Counted from the stretch's first letter, positions 1 to 8,805 are shown. The stretch is 64,000 nucleotides of DNA from Hominilimicola fabiformis (GCF_020687385.1 NZ_JAJEQM010000002.1:186001-250000); one strand, 5' to 3'. Notes: generated by a model not told the origin, from the sequence alone. Translations and numbers: made by a program.

Positions 1-1
1 A

Positions 2-925
2 CCTGAAATGATAAGTCCGGATTCGGATTTATACAGAGAACATCCCGATTGGGCAATTCATATTGACGAAAGAGAAGGAGTTCAGTCAAGAAATCAAATG
101 GTGCTTGATTTGAGCAGAGATGAGGTTTGCGAATATGTTATAAATGCGGTGAGCGATATACTTGCAAATGCAAATATTGAGTATGTGAAGTGGGATATGA
201 ACAGACAGCTTACAGATATGCCGAGATTGGGATATAATCACGAATACACGCTCGGTTACTATAAAATAATGTCCGCAATAACCGAAAAATTCCCTAATAT
301 TTTATTTGAGGGCTGCAGTGCCGGCGGCGGTAGATTTGACGCGGGAGTGCTTGCATATATGCCGCAAATATGGACGAGTGACAATTCGGACGCAATAGCA
401 AGACTTAAAATGCAGTATTCGACTTCAATGTGTTATCCTGTTTACAGCATATCTTCTCATGTAACAGCGTCGCCAAATCATCAATGCGGACGTGATACGT
501 CTTTAAAAACAAGGGCAGATGTTGCATATTGCGGAACATTCGGATATGAGCTTGACGTTACAAAGATGTCCGATGAAGAATTTGAAGAAATCAAAGCACA
601 GATTAAATTTGAAAAGAGAATACAAGACCTTATGTGTAACGGTGACTTGTACAGATTGATAAATCCGTATGAAACGAATTATTGCAGTTGGGAAGTGGTT
701 TCAAAGGATAAAAAGCATATATTTGTTATGGCTTGCAAAGTGCTTGCGGTTGCACAAACAAAGAGTGAAAAAGTTAAATTACAGGGACTTGATACGAATA
801 AACAATATAGAAATACATTTACAGGTAAAGTTTACAGCGGTGATTTTCTGATGTATCACGGTATAAGAGCCAATTATGAAATGAAAGATTTTTCAACTGT
901 TGTATTTGAATTTGCAGAGATATAA
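2..925 (+). CDS. Alpha-galactosidase, glycoside hydrolase family 36 (5'-truncated)
   Basis: This is the C-terminal part of a GH36 alpha-galactosidase, which removes alpha-1,6-linked galactose from raffinose-type sugars or galactomannan side chains. The reading frame is already open at base 2 and reads PEMISPDSDLYREHPDW, a family signature upstream of the active site, so the start lies outside the window. Counting from the first visible Met (base 8), the nucleophile Asp is D63 in KWDMNR and the acid/base Asp is in WTSDNSDA (about D125); ECSAGGGRFD-like residues around 102-111 (EGCSAGGGRFD) are also typical. The remainder is the C-terminal beta-sandwich. Its other neighbours are unknown. It ends just before a bidirectional terminator shared with mtaB. 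Family assignment is firm; the exact substrate is not. Confidence 0.93.
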   Translation, partial: PEMISPDSDLYREHPDWAIHIDEREGVQSRNQMVLDLSRDEVCEYVINAVSDILANANIEYVKWDMNRQLTDMPRLGYNHEYTLGYYKIMSAITEKFPNILFEGCSAGGGRFDAGVLAYMPQIWTSDNSDAIARLKMQYSTSMCYPVYSISSHVTASPNHQCGRDTSLKTRADVAYCGTFGYELDVTKMSDEEFEEIKAQIKFEKRIQDLMCNGDLYRLINPYETNYCSWEVVSKDKKHIFVMACKVLAVAQTKSEKVKLQGLDTNKQYRNTFTGKVYSGDFLMYHGIRANYEMKDFSTVVFEFAEI

Positions 926-928
926 AAT

Positions 929-960
929 AAAGGCTGATGACAAAAATCATCAGCCTTTTA
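929..960. terminator. Bidirectional intrinsic terminator
   Basis: A perfect 12-base stem AAAGGCTGATGA / TCATCAGCCTTT with a CAAAAA loop ends in T-runs on both strands. It lies between the convergent GH36 and mtaB genes and probably serves both. Confidence 0.9.
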
Positions 961-2256
961 CTATTCAACTATTTTTCCGATAACAATTCCGTTTTCGTTT
1001 CTTTCAAGAAGAACATTTCTGAATTGGTCGTTTAAATCTATATCGGACGGTGCGTGGACTGTAATGTAATTATCTGTTTTACCCTCAAAAAGTCCGTCTT
1101 TTGCAGGTTGTTCAAAAAGTACACGCATTGTTTTGCCTATAAAACGATTTATAAATTCATCACGCGTTTTCTGTGTTTCGGCGATTATTATTTTACTTCG
1201 CTTTTCTTTTACGTCCGGTGAAATTTGGTTTGGACGTTTTGCGGCTGGTGTTCCGCGACGTTGCGAATATTGGAAAACATGGGCGTCGGCAAATTTTATA
1301 TTGCGTACAAATTCAACTGTTTTATTAAATTCTTCATCACTTTCATCAGGAAAACCGACCATTATATCAGTAGTGATTGCAACATCGTCAAATGCCTCTC
1401 TTAAACCGTCCACAATGCCTTTAAATTGAGCGGTTGTATACTTTCTGTTCATACGTTTTAATGTTTCGTCACAACCGGATTGAAGCGATATATGGAAGTG
1501 GTGACACAGCTTTTTAGAATCCTTAATGCTGTCTATAAATTCCTGATTTAAAGTCATCGGCTCAATAGAAGAAAGACGTATACGCTCAACGCCGTCAATC
1601 TTGTCAACGTCCATAATTAAACTTTCAAGCGTTGTGTCACCGAGATCGACACCGTATGACGCAACATGAATACCGACAAGGATAATCTCTTTAAAGCCGT
1701 TGTGTGCAAGCTCCTTGATTTCTCTTACAACATCATCTTTTGCTCTGCTGCGAACAGGACCTCTGGCATAGGGGATAATGCAGTAAGAACAAAACTGATT
1801 GCAGCCCTCTTGAATTTTAATAAATGCACGGGTTCTATTTGAATATTGCTTTATTTGAAGTTCTTCAAATTCGTGGTTACTCATTATATCCGAAACGTGA
1901 TTAATGTTTGATTCGGTGTTAAGTTCTTCAACAAGCGTAACAATGTTCTTTCTGTCTTTTGTGCCGAGTACAAGATTAACACCCTCAATGGCAAGAACTT
2001 CGTCAGGTGCGGTTTGAGCATAACAGCCTGTAACGGCTATAACTGCATTCGGATTAAGTTTTTTTGCACGACGAATAATTTGACGTGATTTTCTGTCACC
2101 CATATTTGTTACGGAACAGGTATTTATAACATACACGTCCGCAACTTCGGTAAATTCTTTTATTTCATAGCCGCTATCGGCAAATAATTCCGCCATAGCC
2201 TCTGTTTCATATTGATTAACCTTGCAACCAAGTGTATAAAATGCTGCTTTTTTCAT
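961..2256 (-). CDS. mtaB: tRNA t6A37 methylthiotransferase MtaB
   Basis: A 431-residue radical-SAM methylthiotransferase that adds a methylthio group to N6-threonylcarbamoyl-adenosine 37 of tRNAs reading ANN codons. The N-terminal UPF0004 domain has three cluster-binding cysteines (C11 in the TLGCKVNQYE signature, C47, C78). The radical-SAM cluster motif CNQFCSYC (C152, C156, C159) follows, and a TRAM-like RNA-binding domain fills the last 60 residues. The LGCKVNQYET start is characteristic of MtaB (YqeV) rather than MiaB or RimO. The ATG has a GAAAGG ribosome site 8 bases upstream. It is transcribed alone from its own promoter, divergent from the HPr-like gene. Confidence 0.93.
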   Translation of the reverse strand: MKKAAFYTLGCKVNQYETEAMAELFADSGYEIKEFTEVADVYVINTCSVTNMGDRKSRQIIRRAKKLNPNAVIAVTGCYAQTAPDEVLAIEGVNLVLGTKDRKNIVTLVEELNTESNINHVSDIMSNHEFEELQIKQYSNRTRAFIKIQEGCNQFCSYCIIPYARGPVRSRAKDDVVREIKELAHNGFKEIILVGIHVASYGVDLGDTTLESLIMDVDKIDGVERIRLSSIEPMTLNQEFIDSIKDSKKLCHHFHISLQSGCDETLKRMNRKYTTAQFKGIVDGLREAFDDVAITTDIMVGFPDESDEEFNKTVEFVRNIKFADAHVFQYSQRRGTPAAKRPNQISPDVKEKRSKIIIAETQKTRDEFINRFIGKTMRVLFEQPAKDGLFEGKTDNYITVHAPSDIDLNDQFRNVLLERNENGIVIGKIVE

Positions 2257-2321
2257 CTTTTCAACCTTTCAAGTATATCTTTTGACAATATCGTTAAAAA
2301 TACCTTAACGACATTAGTATT

Positions 2322-2350
2322 ATTATATAAAATTTTTTTTAAAAACGCAA
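2322..2350 (-). promoter_or_regulatory. Sigma-A promoter of mtaB
   Basis: On the minus strand, TTGCGT (2350-2345), a 17-base spacer and TATAAT (2327-2322) lie about 65 bases upstream of the mtaB ATG. Confidence 0.7.
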
Positions 2351-2356
2351 TAGCTA

Positions 2357-2385
2357 TTGACTTTTTCAGAAAAAAATTGTATTAT
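2357..2385 (+). promoter_or_regulatory. Sigma-A promoter of the HPr-like gene
   Basis: TTGACT (2357-2362), a 17-base spacer and TATTAT (2380-2385). The predicted transcript starts about 60 bases before the ATG at 2450. Confidence 0.75.
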
Positions 2386-2449
2386 AGGTAATGTAAGAGA
2401 TTACATATCACAAATAGGCTTCACGCATGAAATAAGGAGGAATAAAATT

Positions 2450-2680
2450 ATGAAAACATTTGATTTATTACTAAGCTCTATTAATGACGTAAAAGATTTC
2501 GTGAATATCGTAAGTAAGTATGACTTCGATGTAGACTTGACATCAGGTAGATATGTCGTTGATGCAAAATCTATCATGGGTATCTTCAGCTTGGATTTGT
2601 CTAAGCCTATTAAGGTTGAAGTACATTCTGATGACTGCGATAAGTTTATGGAAGAACTTGATAAGTTTATCATTAAATAA
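2450..2680 (+). CDS. HPr-family protein lacking the phosphoacceptor histidine
   Basis: A 76-residue protein. The ATG at 2450 is chosen because a perfect AAGGAGG lies 7 bases upstream and the length fits a single HPr domain; the frame is open upstream but covers the promoter. The segment DAKSIMGIFSLDL (residues 38-50) matches the HPr helix that carries regulatory Ser46 (here S41). The active-site loop that should read GIHARPA around residues 8-16 is instead SSINDVKDF, so there is no His15. It therefore cannot be an ordinary PTS phosphocarrier. It could be a Crh-like co-regulator, since Crh also lacks His15 but keeps Ser46, or an HPr fold recruited elsewhere. It is monocistronic, with its own promoter and terminator and no PTS genes nearby. 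Confidence 0.8.
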   Translation: MKTFDLLLSSINDVKDFVNIVSKYDFDVDLTSGRYVVDAKSIMGIFSLDLSKPIKVEVHSDDCDKFMEELDKFIIK

Positions 2681-2695
2681 TGTAGCTTGAAAATT

Positions 2696-2728
2696 AAGCG
2701 TCCTTTAAGAAAAAGGGCGTTTTTCTTT
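2696..2728 (+). terminator. Intrinsic terminator of the HPr-like gene
   Basis: Stem AAGCGTCCTT / AAGGGCGTTT, 10 pairs including two G-T wobbles, followed by a T-rich run. Confidence 0.7.
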
Positions 2729-2742
2729 TGAAAACAAATTTT

Positions 2743-2776
2743 AAGAGGAACGTTTTTGATGCGTTCCTCTTTTTCG
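2743..2776. terminator. Terminator of rbgA, possibly bidirectional
   Basis: Stem AAGAGGAACG / CGTTCCTCTT with A and T runs on either side, directly after the rbgA stop codon (minus strand). Confidence 0.8.
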
Positions 2777-2777
2777 T

Positions 2778-3644
2778 TTATTCCTGTTCATTTAATTGTG
2801 ACGGAGTTTCAAGGGTTATGTGACCGATTTTTGCACCGCGCAGTTCGTCAAGTACCATATTTGCGGCACGCTCCATATCAATTTCACCGCCCGAAATAAC
2901 AAAGCCGCGTTTTTTACCGATTTTCTCCAACACTTCATATCCCTTAAGCCCCTCGACCGTATCAAGTTTGTATCGTGTACAAAGTTCGTTCGGATAATTG
3001 TCACGTAGATAATCGCATAGGGAATAGGCAAGAAGTTCAGTGTTCATTATTTCGTCTTTTATAGCGCCTGTGTAAGCAAGTTTTACGGCAACTGTTTGGT
3101 CCTCGAATTTCGGCGGAAGAATACCGGGAGTATCAAGAAGTTCCGCGTCACCTTTAATTCTAAGCCACTGCTTACCGCGTGTAACACCCGGTTTGTCGCC
3201 TGTTTTTGTGCTTGCCTTACCGATAAGACGGTTTATAAGACTTGATTTTCCTACATTCGGAATACCGACCATCATTATTTTTAAAGTTCGGTTTCGTCCT
3301 CTTTCTCTTTCACGGTCAATTTTATCCTGTATAAGTGCGCGAGCCTCTGCAATCACCGTATTAATGCCCATACCTGTCGTACAGCTTATCGGAATAACCT
3401 TAAGACCTTGCTCTGCATACCAATCAATCCACAGTTTTGTTCTGTTTTTATCTGCAAGGTCGGCTTTGTTTAAAACAAGCAGTCTCGGTTTGTTTTTTAT
3501 AATATCGTCAAAATGCGGATTACGTCCCGAAAAGGGAATACGTGCGTCCAATATTTCAACAACAACGTCAATTAATTTAAGATTTGCCTCAATCAAACGG
3601 CGTGTTTTCGCCATATGACCGGGATACCATTGTAAATTCTGCAT
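2778..3644 (-). CDS. rbgA: Ribosome biogenesis GTPase RbgA (YlqF)
   Basis: A 288-residue circularly permuted GTPase needed for late maturation of the 50S subunit. The order of GTP motifs is permuted as expected: G4 NKAD at residues 59-62, then G1 GIPNVGKS at 126-133, then G3 DTPG at 170-173. The N-terminus MQNLQWYPGHMAKTRR is the RbgA signature, and the C-terminal domain (about 200-288) is the RNA-binding part. It lies 14 bases downstream of lepB and probably shares its transcript. This rplS-lepB-rbgA arrangement is familiar from other Firmicutes. Length is close to the roughly 282 residues of the Bacillus protein. Confidence 0.95.
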   Translation of the reverse strand: MQNLQWYPGHMAKTRRLIEANLKLIDVVVEILDARIPFSGRNPHFDDIIKNKPRLLVLNKADLADKNRTKLWIDWYAEQGLKVIPISCTTGMGINTVIAEARALIQDKIDRERERGRNRTLKIMMVGIPNVGKSSLINRLIGKASTKTGDKPGVTRGKQWLRIKGDAELLDTPGILPPKFEDQTVAVKLAYTGAIKDEIMNTELLAYSLCDYLRDNYPNELCTRYKLDTVEGLKGYEVLEKIGKKRGFVISGGEIDMERAANMVLDELRGAKIGHITLETPSQLNEQE

Positions 3645-3658
3645 AAGTACCTCGTTAA

Positions 3659-4345
3659 TTATTTAGTAAGACCTATATCCGATAAAGGCCATATTCTGAC
3701 TTGTGACTTACCTAAAATTGCTTTGAAAGGAACTTGACCGAGTTCTGATGAACGGCTGTCCTTACTGCGGGTTCTGTTGTCACCCATAACAAATACACAG
3801 TCATCGTCCACGGTGATAGGATATTCAACGGTAGGATCTATTGAAGTTGTTAAACCGTCATAATAAGGCTCGTCAAGCATTTCACCGTCAACATATACTT
3901 TACCGTCAACCAAGTCTATTGTTTGACCCGGCATGGCGATTATTCTCTTAACATAATACTTTTTCTTAAGATTTGAAGGCATACTGCTTTGTGCAAAGAA
4001 TTTTTCAAATGAAGAAAGTTCTTCTTTGTCTTTTGATTCAGCCAATCTGTCAAAGTATTCTTCACGGTTTTTGTATTCACTGTCAAGAATGATAATATCA
4101 CCTTGTTTCGGAGTGTAGCCGAGTTTTGTAACTATAAGTCTGTCGTTATCTACAAGTGTAGGGAACATACTTGAACCGTCTACACGTACAATGTCAAATA
4201 TAAAGCCTTTGATAAGCATAGCAATTACTATTGCGATAGCAAGTGTATATACCCATTCCCAAATTTCTCTTGCAAGGCTTGTCTTTTTATCTTCCTTAGC
4301 AGTTGTTTTTGTTACGTTTTCGTTCTTTCCTTCTTGTTCACTCAT
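3659..4345 (-). CDS. lepB: Type I signal peptidase LepB
   Basis: A 228-residue membrane-bound signal peptidase that removes Sec and Tat signal peptides outside the membrane. A charged cytoplasmic N-terminus (1-30) is followed by one membrane segment (about 31-50). The catalytic Ser is S59 in GSSMFPTL and the Lys is K133 in YYVKRIIAMPG; the GDNR box is at 188-191. About 45 residues between the Ser box and the Lys box (85-130) form a charged insertion longer than in Bacillus SipS. The ATG has GGAGG 9 bases upstream. It has its own promoter after the rplS terminator and is followed closely by rbgA. Confidence 0.95.
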   Translation of the reverse strand: MSEQEGKNENVTKTTAKEDKKTSLAREIWEWVYTLAIAIVIAMLIKGFIFDIVRVDGSSMFPTLVDNDRLIVTKLGYTPKQGDIIILDSEYKNREEYFDRLAESKDKEELSSFEKFFAQSSMPSNLKKKYYVKRIIAMPGQTIDLVDGKVYVDGEMLDEPYYDGLTTSIDPTVEYPITVDDDCVFVMGDNRTRSKDSRSSELGQVPFKAILGKSQVRIWPLSDIGLTK

Positions 4346-4378
4346 TTTTTTCTTCCTCCTGACATACTATATAAAATG

Positions 4379-4407
4379 ATTATACTACATTTATATTCAA
4401 GTTACAA
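4379..4407 (-). promoter_or_regulatory. Sigma-A promoter of lepB-rbgA
   Basis: On the minus strand, TTGTAA (4407-4402), a 17-base spacer and TATAAT (4384-4379), between the rplS terminator and the lepB ATG. Confidence 0.7.
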
Positions 4408-4433
4408 TGAATAAAATGTTAATTTTTAAAGAC

Positions 4434-4463
4434 AAAAAAGGGGACACCGAAATGCCCCTTTTC
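4434..4463 (-). terminator. Intrinsic terminator of rplS
   Basis: On the minus strand, AAAAGGGGCA, loop TTTCGG, then TGTCCCCTTTT with one bulged base and a T-run. Confidence 0.8.
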
Positions 4464-4477
4464 GTATTATAAGGAAA

Positions 4478-4828
4478 TTAGATTCTTTCCTTAACTTTTG
4501 CTGCTTTACCAACTCTGTCACGAAGATAGAATAGTCTTGCACGTCTAACTTTACCTTTTCTTGAAACTTCAATCTTTTCAATGTTAGGTGAGTTAACAGG
4601 CCATGTTTTTTCAACGCCTACGCCGTAAGAAACTCTTCTTACTGTGAAAGTTTGAGCGATACCGCCACCCTGTACTTTGATGATTGTACCTTCAAACATC
4701 TGAGTTCTTGTACGAGAACCTTCGACGATTCTTTGGTAAACCTTTACGTTGTTACCAACTACAAGTTCAGGTAAATCTGTTCTGATTTGGTCTTTTGTCA
4801 AAGCGTTAATGATTTCTTGTGTGTTCAT
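4478..4828 (-). CDS. rplS: 50S ribosomal protein L19
   Basis: L19 lies at the 30S-50S interface. With the start at 4828 the protein has 116 residues, normal for the family, and begins [14 protein letters not shown]. The ATG at 4831 immediately before it is an equally possible start; both lie just downstream of AAGGAGG, while the Met further upstream at 4858 has no ribosome site. The segments [12 protein letters not shown] and [14 protein letters not shown] and the basic tail [25 protein letters not shown] are diagnostic. The usual upstream partners (rpsP, rimM, trmD) are absent and it is not followed directly by lepB transcription because of a terminator. Confidence 0.97.
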   Translation of the reverse strand: MNTQEIINALTKDQIRTDLPELVVGNNVKVYQRIVEGSRTRTQMFEGTIIKVQGGGIAQTFTVRRVSYGVGVEKTWPVNSPNIEKIEVSRKGKVRRARLFYLRDRVGKAAKVKERI

Positions 4829-5010
4829 CATTAAATCCTCCTTAATAATCTGGGACATTCGTGCCGACCGAGGCAGAGGACTATCCGTAATAACTACAAA
4901 ATTATACCACAGTTCAAGCGTAATTGCAAGCTTTTTTTGAAAATTTTTTCGACATATTTAAAAAAATCTTGCGTATTTATAAAATAGCACTCTATGAAAG
5001 GGATAAAATT

Positions 5011-6150
5011 ATGAAATTTAAAACTGTTGTTATAACAAAAAAGAAACTTATCATAGCCGTAGTGGGTATTTTGTTTTTAGGCGGTATTATTACGGCGGTG
5101 AGCTTAATTCCTCCCAAAACGGCGAATGTGTTTAATTATCAAAATGAAATATATGAAGATATACTTGCCGAGGGTCTGCCGAATAATAATGAAAAGACAT
5201 TCAGCTTAAAGGATTTTGCAAAGAAAATATTAGGGTTTGATATTGAAAATCCGGAAACAATAATAAGTGAATATTCATCGGTATTTGACGGGACAACCTC
5301 ACAGACGGAGCAGGAGAATACCGGTGAAGAAATTGCGGAAGAAAATACTGAGCTGGGAGAAGAACAAACGGAGCAAACACCTGACACAGTACAGGAAGAA
5401 GTACCAATGCCAGACAAATCACAAATTTGTACGGCGAATAATTTAAAGCTGAACAATGCGACAACATATAATGTGGATGTAAATGCTTTGTGCGCGGAGG
5501 AGTTTTCCATAAACACAGATGCGGACGGACCGAAAGTTCTTGTTGTACATACGCATACAACGGAATGTTATGACGGCGACCAGATGAACGGTGAAACAGA
5601 AAGAAATACGGACGCGAGTATGAACGTGGTTGCGGTAGGTGACGAGATATGCAGAGTGCTTGAAGAAAACGGTATAAAGACGGTACACGACACAACTTAT
5701 CATGATTATCCGTCATATCAAGGCTCTTATACAAGGGCGTTGTCAACGATAGAAACACAGCTTAAAAACAATCCGTCAATAGAAATTGTACTTGACGTAC
5801 ATCGTGACGCATTTATTTATTCGGACGGCTCAAAACTTGCGGTTACGTGTGAAGAAAACGGAATATCGACTGCACAGGTTATGCTTGTTGTCGGTACGAA
5901 CAGTATGGGATTGTGGCACGAAAATTGGCAGGAGAATTTGAAGTTTGCGGCTAAAATTCAAAATGCGGCTGAAATAATGTATCCCGGAGTTATGCGACCT
6001 ATTAATCTAAGAAAAGAACGATTTAACGAGCATATGACTAAAGGAAGTTTGATTTTAGAGGTCGGAAGTAACGGAAATACTCTTGCACAGGCGAAAGAGG
6101 GCGGAAAAGATGTTGCAAGAGCGATTGCGGCGGTGCTTAATGCAAAATAA
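5011..6150 (+). CDS. spoIIP: Stage II sporulation protein P (SpoIIP)
   Basis: A 379-residue membrane-anchored amidase/endopeptidase that, with SpoIID and SpoIIM, thins septal peptidoglycan during engulfment. The ATG at 5011 has a GAAAGGG ribosome site 7 bases upstream and gives a clean N-terminal anchor (hydrophobic residues 12-31). An acidic, Glu/Thr/Gln-rich linker (about 95-135) precedes the catalytic domain. The domain's conserved VHTHTTE (179-185) and LDVHRDAF (261-268) carry the likely zinc ligands. A TTCGACA motif (a Spo0A-box-like 7-mer) occurs at 4948-4954, but by itself it could be chance. It lies directly upstream of lepA, as in Bacillus. Confidence 0.93.
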   Translation: MKFKTVVITKKKLIIAVVGILFLGGIITAVSLIPPKTANVFNYQNEIYEDILAEGLPNNNEKTFSLKDFAKKILGFDIENPETIISEYSSVFDGTTSQTEQENTGEEIAEENTELGEEQTEQTPDTVQEEVPMPDKSQICTANNLKLNNATTYNVDVNALCAEEFSINTDADGPKVLVVHTHTTECYDGDQMNGETERNTDASMNVVAVGDEICRVLEENGIKTVHDTTYHDYPSYQGSYTRALSTIETQLKNNPSIEIVLDVHRDAFIYSDGSKLAVTCEENGISTAQVMLVVGTNSMGLWHENWQENLKFAAKIQNAAEIMYPGVMRPINLRKERFNEHMTKGSLILEVGSNGNTLAQAKEGGKDVARAIAAVLNAK

Positions 6151-6153
6151 TCG

Positions 6154-6182
6154 TTGCACAGACAAGCGATTTGTGATATAAT
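6154..6182 (+). promoter_or_regulatory. Sigma-A promoter of lepA
   Basis: TTGCAC (6154-6159), 17 bases, TATAAT (6177-6182), in the gap between spoIIP and lepA. It allows vegetative expression of lepA independent of the sporulation gene. Confidence 0.8.
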
Positions 6183-6217
6183 AAAAAATAATTATCGAAT
6201 ATTTTAGGAGAGAAAAT

Positions 6218-8029
6218 ATGTCAAACGAAAGACAGAGTAAAATCAGAAATTTTTGTATAGTAGCACATATAGATCACGGTAAGTCAACACTTGCCGACAG
6301 ATTGCTTGAACTTACGGGAGAAGTTTCGGAACGTGATATGGAGGAACAGCTCCTTGATAATATGGATTTGGAGCGTGAGAGAGGTATCACGATTAAGGCA
6401 CACGCCGTTACACTAAAGTATAAGCGTGATGACGGAGAAATTTATACTCTTAACTTAATTGACACACCGGGACACGTTGACTTTAACTATGAAGTTTCAC
6501 GTTCGCTTGCGGCGTGTGAGGGAGCGATACTTATTGTTGACGCGTCACAGGGTATCGAGGCACAAACACTTGCAAACACATATCTTGCAATCGACCATGA
6601 CCTTGAGGTTGTACCGGTAATCAACAAAATAGACTTGCCGTCTGCACAACCCGAGATGGTAATAAACGAAATCGAGGACGTTATAGGAATCCCTGCGGAG
6701 GACGCACCTCAAGTATCGGCAAAGACAGGTCTTAACGTGGAATCTGTACTTGAAGAAATTGTTGAAAAAATTCCGTCACCGACAGGTGATGAAAATGCAC
6801 CGCTAAAGGCACTTATATTTGACTCTTATTATGATAGCTATAAAGGCGTTATTGTTTACGTAAGAATTAAAGAGGGAACAGTTAAACCTGGTGACAGAAT
6901 AAGAATGATGGCGACCGGTGCTGAGTTTGACGTTGTTGAAGTCGGTGTTATGCACCCTGCCGGACTTGTGCCTAATAAGGGATTGGCGGCAGGCGATGTC
7001 GGATATATTGCGGCAAGTATTAAAAATATTCAAGATACGCGTGTTGGTGATACGATTACAACTGTTAAAAATGCGGCGGCAGAGCCGTTGCCGGGATATA
7101 AAAAGGTTAATCCTATGGTGTACAGCGGTATCTATCCTGCCGACGGTGCACAGTATGAAGATTTAAAGGACGCATTGTCTAAGTTACAGCTTAATGATGC
7201 GGCACTGATGTTTGAACCGGAAACATCTGTTGCACTTGGTTTTGGTTTCAGATGCGGATTTTTGGGACTTCTTCATATGGAGATTATACAGGAAAGACTT
7301 GAAAGAGAATATAATCTTGACCTTGTAACAACAGCGCCGAGCGTTATATATAAGGTTTATAAAACGAACGGTGAAATGGTGTGGGTGGATAACCCTACAA
7401 ATCTTCCCGATCCTGCAGAGATTGATTATATGGAAGAACCTATGGTTAAGGCTACGATTATGGTACCTAAAGACTATGTCGGCAATGTAATGGAATTATG
7501 TCAGGAAAGACGCGGAATATATAAGGATATGACGTATATGGACGCGTCAAGAGCGGAGATATTCTATGAACTTCCGCTTAATGAAATTATATACGATTTC
7601 TTTGACGCGTTAAAATCAAGAACTAAAGGTTATGCTTCATTTGACTATGAACTTTGCGGATATACACGCAGTAATCTTGTTAAACTTGATATTCTGCTTA
7701 ACGGTGAAATGGTTGACGCACTTTCATTTATTGTTCATAAGGACAGTGCATACTCACGCGGCAGGAAAATGGCTGAAAAACTTAAAGAGGCAATTCCGCG
7801 TCAGCTTTTTGAAGTGCCTATTCAAGCGGCAGTCGGTTCAAAGATTATCGCTCGTGAAACTGTTAGAGCAATGCGTAAGGATGTGCTTGCAAAATGTTAT
7901 GGCGGTGATATTACGCGTAAAAAGAAACTTCTTGAAAAACAAAAAGAGGGTAAAAAGCGTATGCGTCAAGTCGGTAGCGTAGAAGTACCGCAAGAGGCGT
8001 TTATGTCTGTATTGAAATTGGATGACTAA
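6218..8029 (+). CDS. lepA: Elongation factor 4 (LepA)
   Basis: A 603-residue translational GTPase that acts on stalled or misplaced ribosomes and assists ribosome assembly. The GTP domain begins with G1 AHIDHGKST (16-24), followed by G2 [11 protein letters not shown]3 DTPGHVDF and G4 NKIDLP. The LepA-specific domain [13 protein letters not shown] and the C-terminal basic stretch [16 protein letters not shown], seen only in EF4, separate it from EF-G. The ATG has AGGAG 8 bases upstream. Length matches the family. It has its own promoter and a strong terminator. Confidence 0.98.
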   Translation: MSNERQSKIRNFCIVAHIDHGKSTLADRLLELTGEVSERDMEEQLLDNMDLERERGITIKAHAVTLKYKRDDGEIYTLNLIDTPGHVDFNYEVSRSLAACEGAILIVDASQGIEAQTLANTYLAIDHDLEVVPVINKIDLPSAQPEMVINEIEDVIGIPAEDAPQVSAKTGLNVESVLEEIVEKIPSPTGDENAPLKALIFDSYYDSYKGVIVYVRIKEGTVKPGDRIRMMATGAEFDVVEVGVMHPAGLVPNKGLAAGDVGYIAASIKNIQDTRVGDTITTVKNAAAEPLPGYKKVNPMVYSGIYPADGAQYEDLKDALSKLQLNDAALMFEPETSVALGFGFRCGFLGLLHMEIIQERLEREYNLDLVTTAPSVIYKVYKTNGEMVWVDNPTNLPDPAEIDYMEEPMVKATIMVPKDYVGNVMELCQERRGIYKDMTYMDASRAEIFYELPLNEIIYDFFDALKSRTKGYASFDYELCGYTRSNLVKLDILLNGEMVDALSFIVHKDSAYSRGRKMAEKLKEAIPRQLFEVPIQAAVGSKIIARETVRAMRKDVLAKCYGGDITRKKKLLEKQKEGKKRMRQVGSVEVPQEAFMSVLKLDD

Positions 8030-8033
8030 TGCG

Positions 8034-8070
8034 AAAACAAGCGACAATGAAAAAGTCGCTTGTTTTTTTT
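8034..8070 (+). terminator. Intrinsic terminator of lepA
   Basis: Stem ACAAGCGAC / GTCGCTTGT with a 9-base A-rich loop, followed by eight T. Confidence 0.92.
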
Positions 8071-8076
8071 AGATAA

Positions 8077-8130
8077 AATGTAAAGTGTACTTGACTTTTT
8101 ATAAAATAATGATATAATAAAAATGTAAAG
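8077..8130 (+). promoter_or_regulatory. Promoter of the XRE/membrane pair flanked by direct repeats
   Basis: TTGACT (8091-8096), 16 bases, TATAAT (8113-8118). The 9-mer AATGTAAAG occurs on both sides of this promoter (8077-8085 and 8122-8130), 45 bases apart. The repeats are candidate operator half-sites for the small regulator encoded next; that role is inferred. Confidence 0.6.
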
Positions 8131-8156
8131 CAAACTATACATAAAGGAGTGGTAAT

Positions 8157-8354
8157 TTGAATAATAGAATAAAAGAACTGCGAAAACAAAAGAAAATAAC
8201 GCAAGATGAATTGGCAAAAGCGGTTGAAGTAACACGGCAAACGATTATATCGCTTGAAAACGGCAAATATAACGCGTCACTTCAGCTGGCGTACAAAATA
8301 TCAAGGTATTTCGGAACCAATATTGAAGATGTATTTATTTTTGAGGAGGAATAG
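8157..8354 (+). CDS. Small XRE-family helix-turn-helix regulator
   Basis: A 65-residue protein consisting of one Cro/C1-type DNA-binding domain: helix 1 [10 protein letters not shown], the [24 protein letters not shown] and two closing helices ending [14 protein letters not shown]. It starts at TTG (8157) behind AAGGAGTGG. Its stop overlaps the ribosome site region of the membrane protein gene, so the two are translationally linked. Small regulators of this type next to a short membrane protein are common in Firmicutes, where the membrane partner is often a co-regulator or the regulated product. The direct repeats around the promoter suggest autoregulation. The signal it senses is unknown. 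Confidence 0.85.
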   Translation: MNNRIKELRKQKKITQDELAKAVEVTRQTIISLENGKYNASLQLAYKISRYFGTNIEDVFIFEEE

Positions 8355-8356
8355 TG

Positions 8357-8773
8357 ATGAAATTTAAAAATAAGCTGAAAATGCGATTAGGTATAGCAAT
8401 TGTTTATGTAATTATCGGTGTATTACTTGTAGTTTTAACAAGTATCGGAATAATAAAAAATGAAGCGATGCTTGTTTTCGGAACGGCATTCGGTACTTGC
8501 GGTTTGGTGATGATAGTAAAGAATATCAGAATTTTTAAGAGTACAGAGAACTTCATAGAGAAAGAGATTGCAGAAAAAGACGAACGTAATATAATGATTT
8601 GGACAAAGGCGAGGAGTTTGACATTTAGCGTGTATGCCGTTATAGCCGGAATTGCGATTATAGTATTGTATACAGTGAATATGGAATATGCGGCACAAGT
8701 GATTGCGTATAATTTGTGTGGCGTTCTGGTTATATATTGGATTTGCTATTTTATAATAAGAAATAAATATTAA
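8357..8773 (+). CDS. Small integral membrane protein paired with the XRE regulator
   Basis: A 138-residue protein with four predicted membrane segments (roughly residues 11-32, 37-55, 85-105 and 112-132). A charged cytoplasmic loop, NFIEKEIAEKDERNIMIWTKA, separates the second and third; an EKDERN-type loop of this kind is typical of DUF2178-like membrane proteins. ATG 8357 is preferred over GTG 8354 because GAGGAGGA lies 6 bases upstream. It begins 3 bases after the regulator's stop, so it is co-transcribed. The function is unknown; it may hold or sense something for the XRE regulator. Confidence 0.75.
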   Translation: MKFKNKLKMRLGIAIVYVIIGVLLVVLTSIGIIKNEAMLVFGTAFGTCGLVMIVKNIRIFKSTENFIEKEIAEKDERNIMIWTKARSLTFSVYAVIAGIAIIVLYTVNMEYAAQVIAYNLCGVLVIYWICYFIIRNKY

Positions 8774-8776
8774 ATA

Positions 8777-8805
8777 TGGACAAATTCAAAGAAATTTGGT
8801 ATAAT
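8777..8805 (+). promoter_or_regulatory. Sigma-A promoter of the zinc-ribbon membrane protein gene
   Basis: TGGACA (8777-8782), 17 bases, TATAAT (8800-8805), about 37 bases before the ATG. Confidence 0.75.

Noticed and set aside
4948-4954. TTCGACA Spo0A-box-like 7-mer upstream of spoIIP (another at 41282-41288 near spoIVB)
   Set aside because: Single 7-mers of this kind are expected several times by chance in 64 kb, and spoIIP and spoIVB are normally controlled by compartment sigma factors. No clustered sites or suitable promoter were seen.
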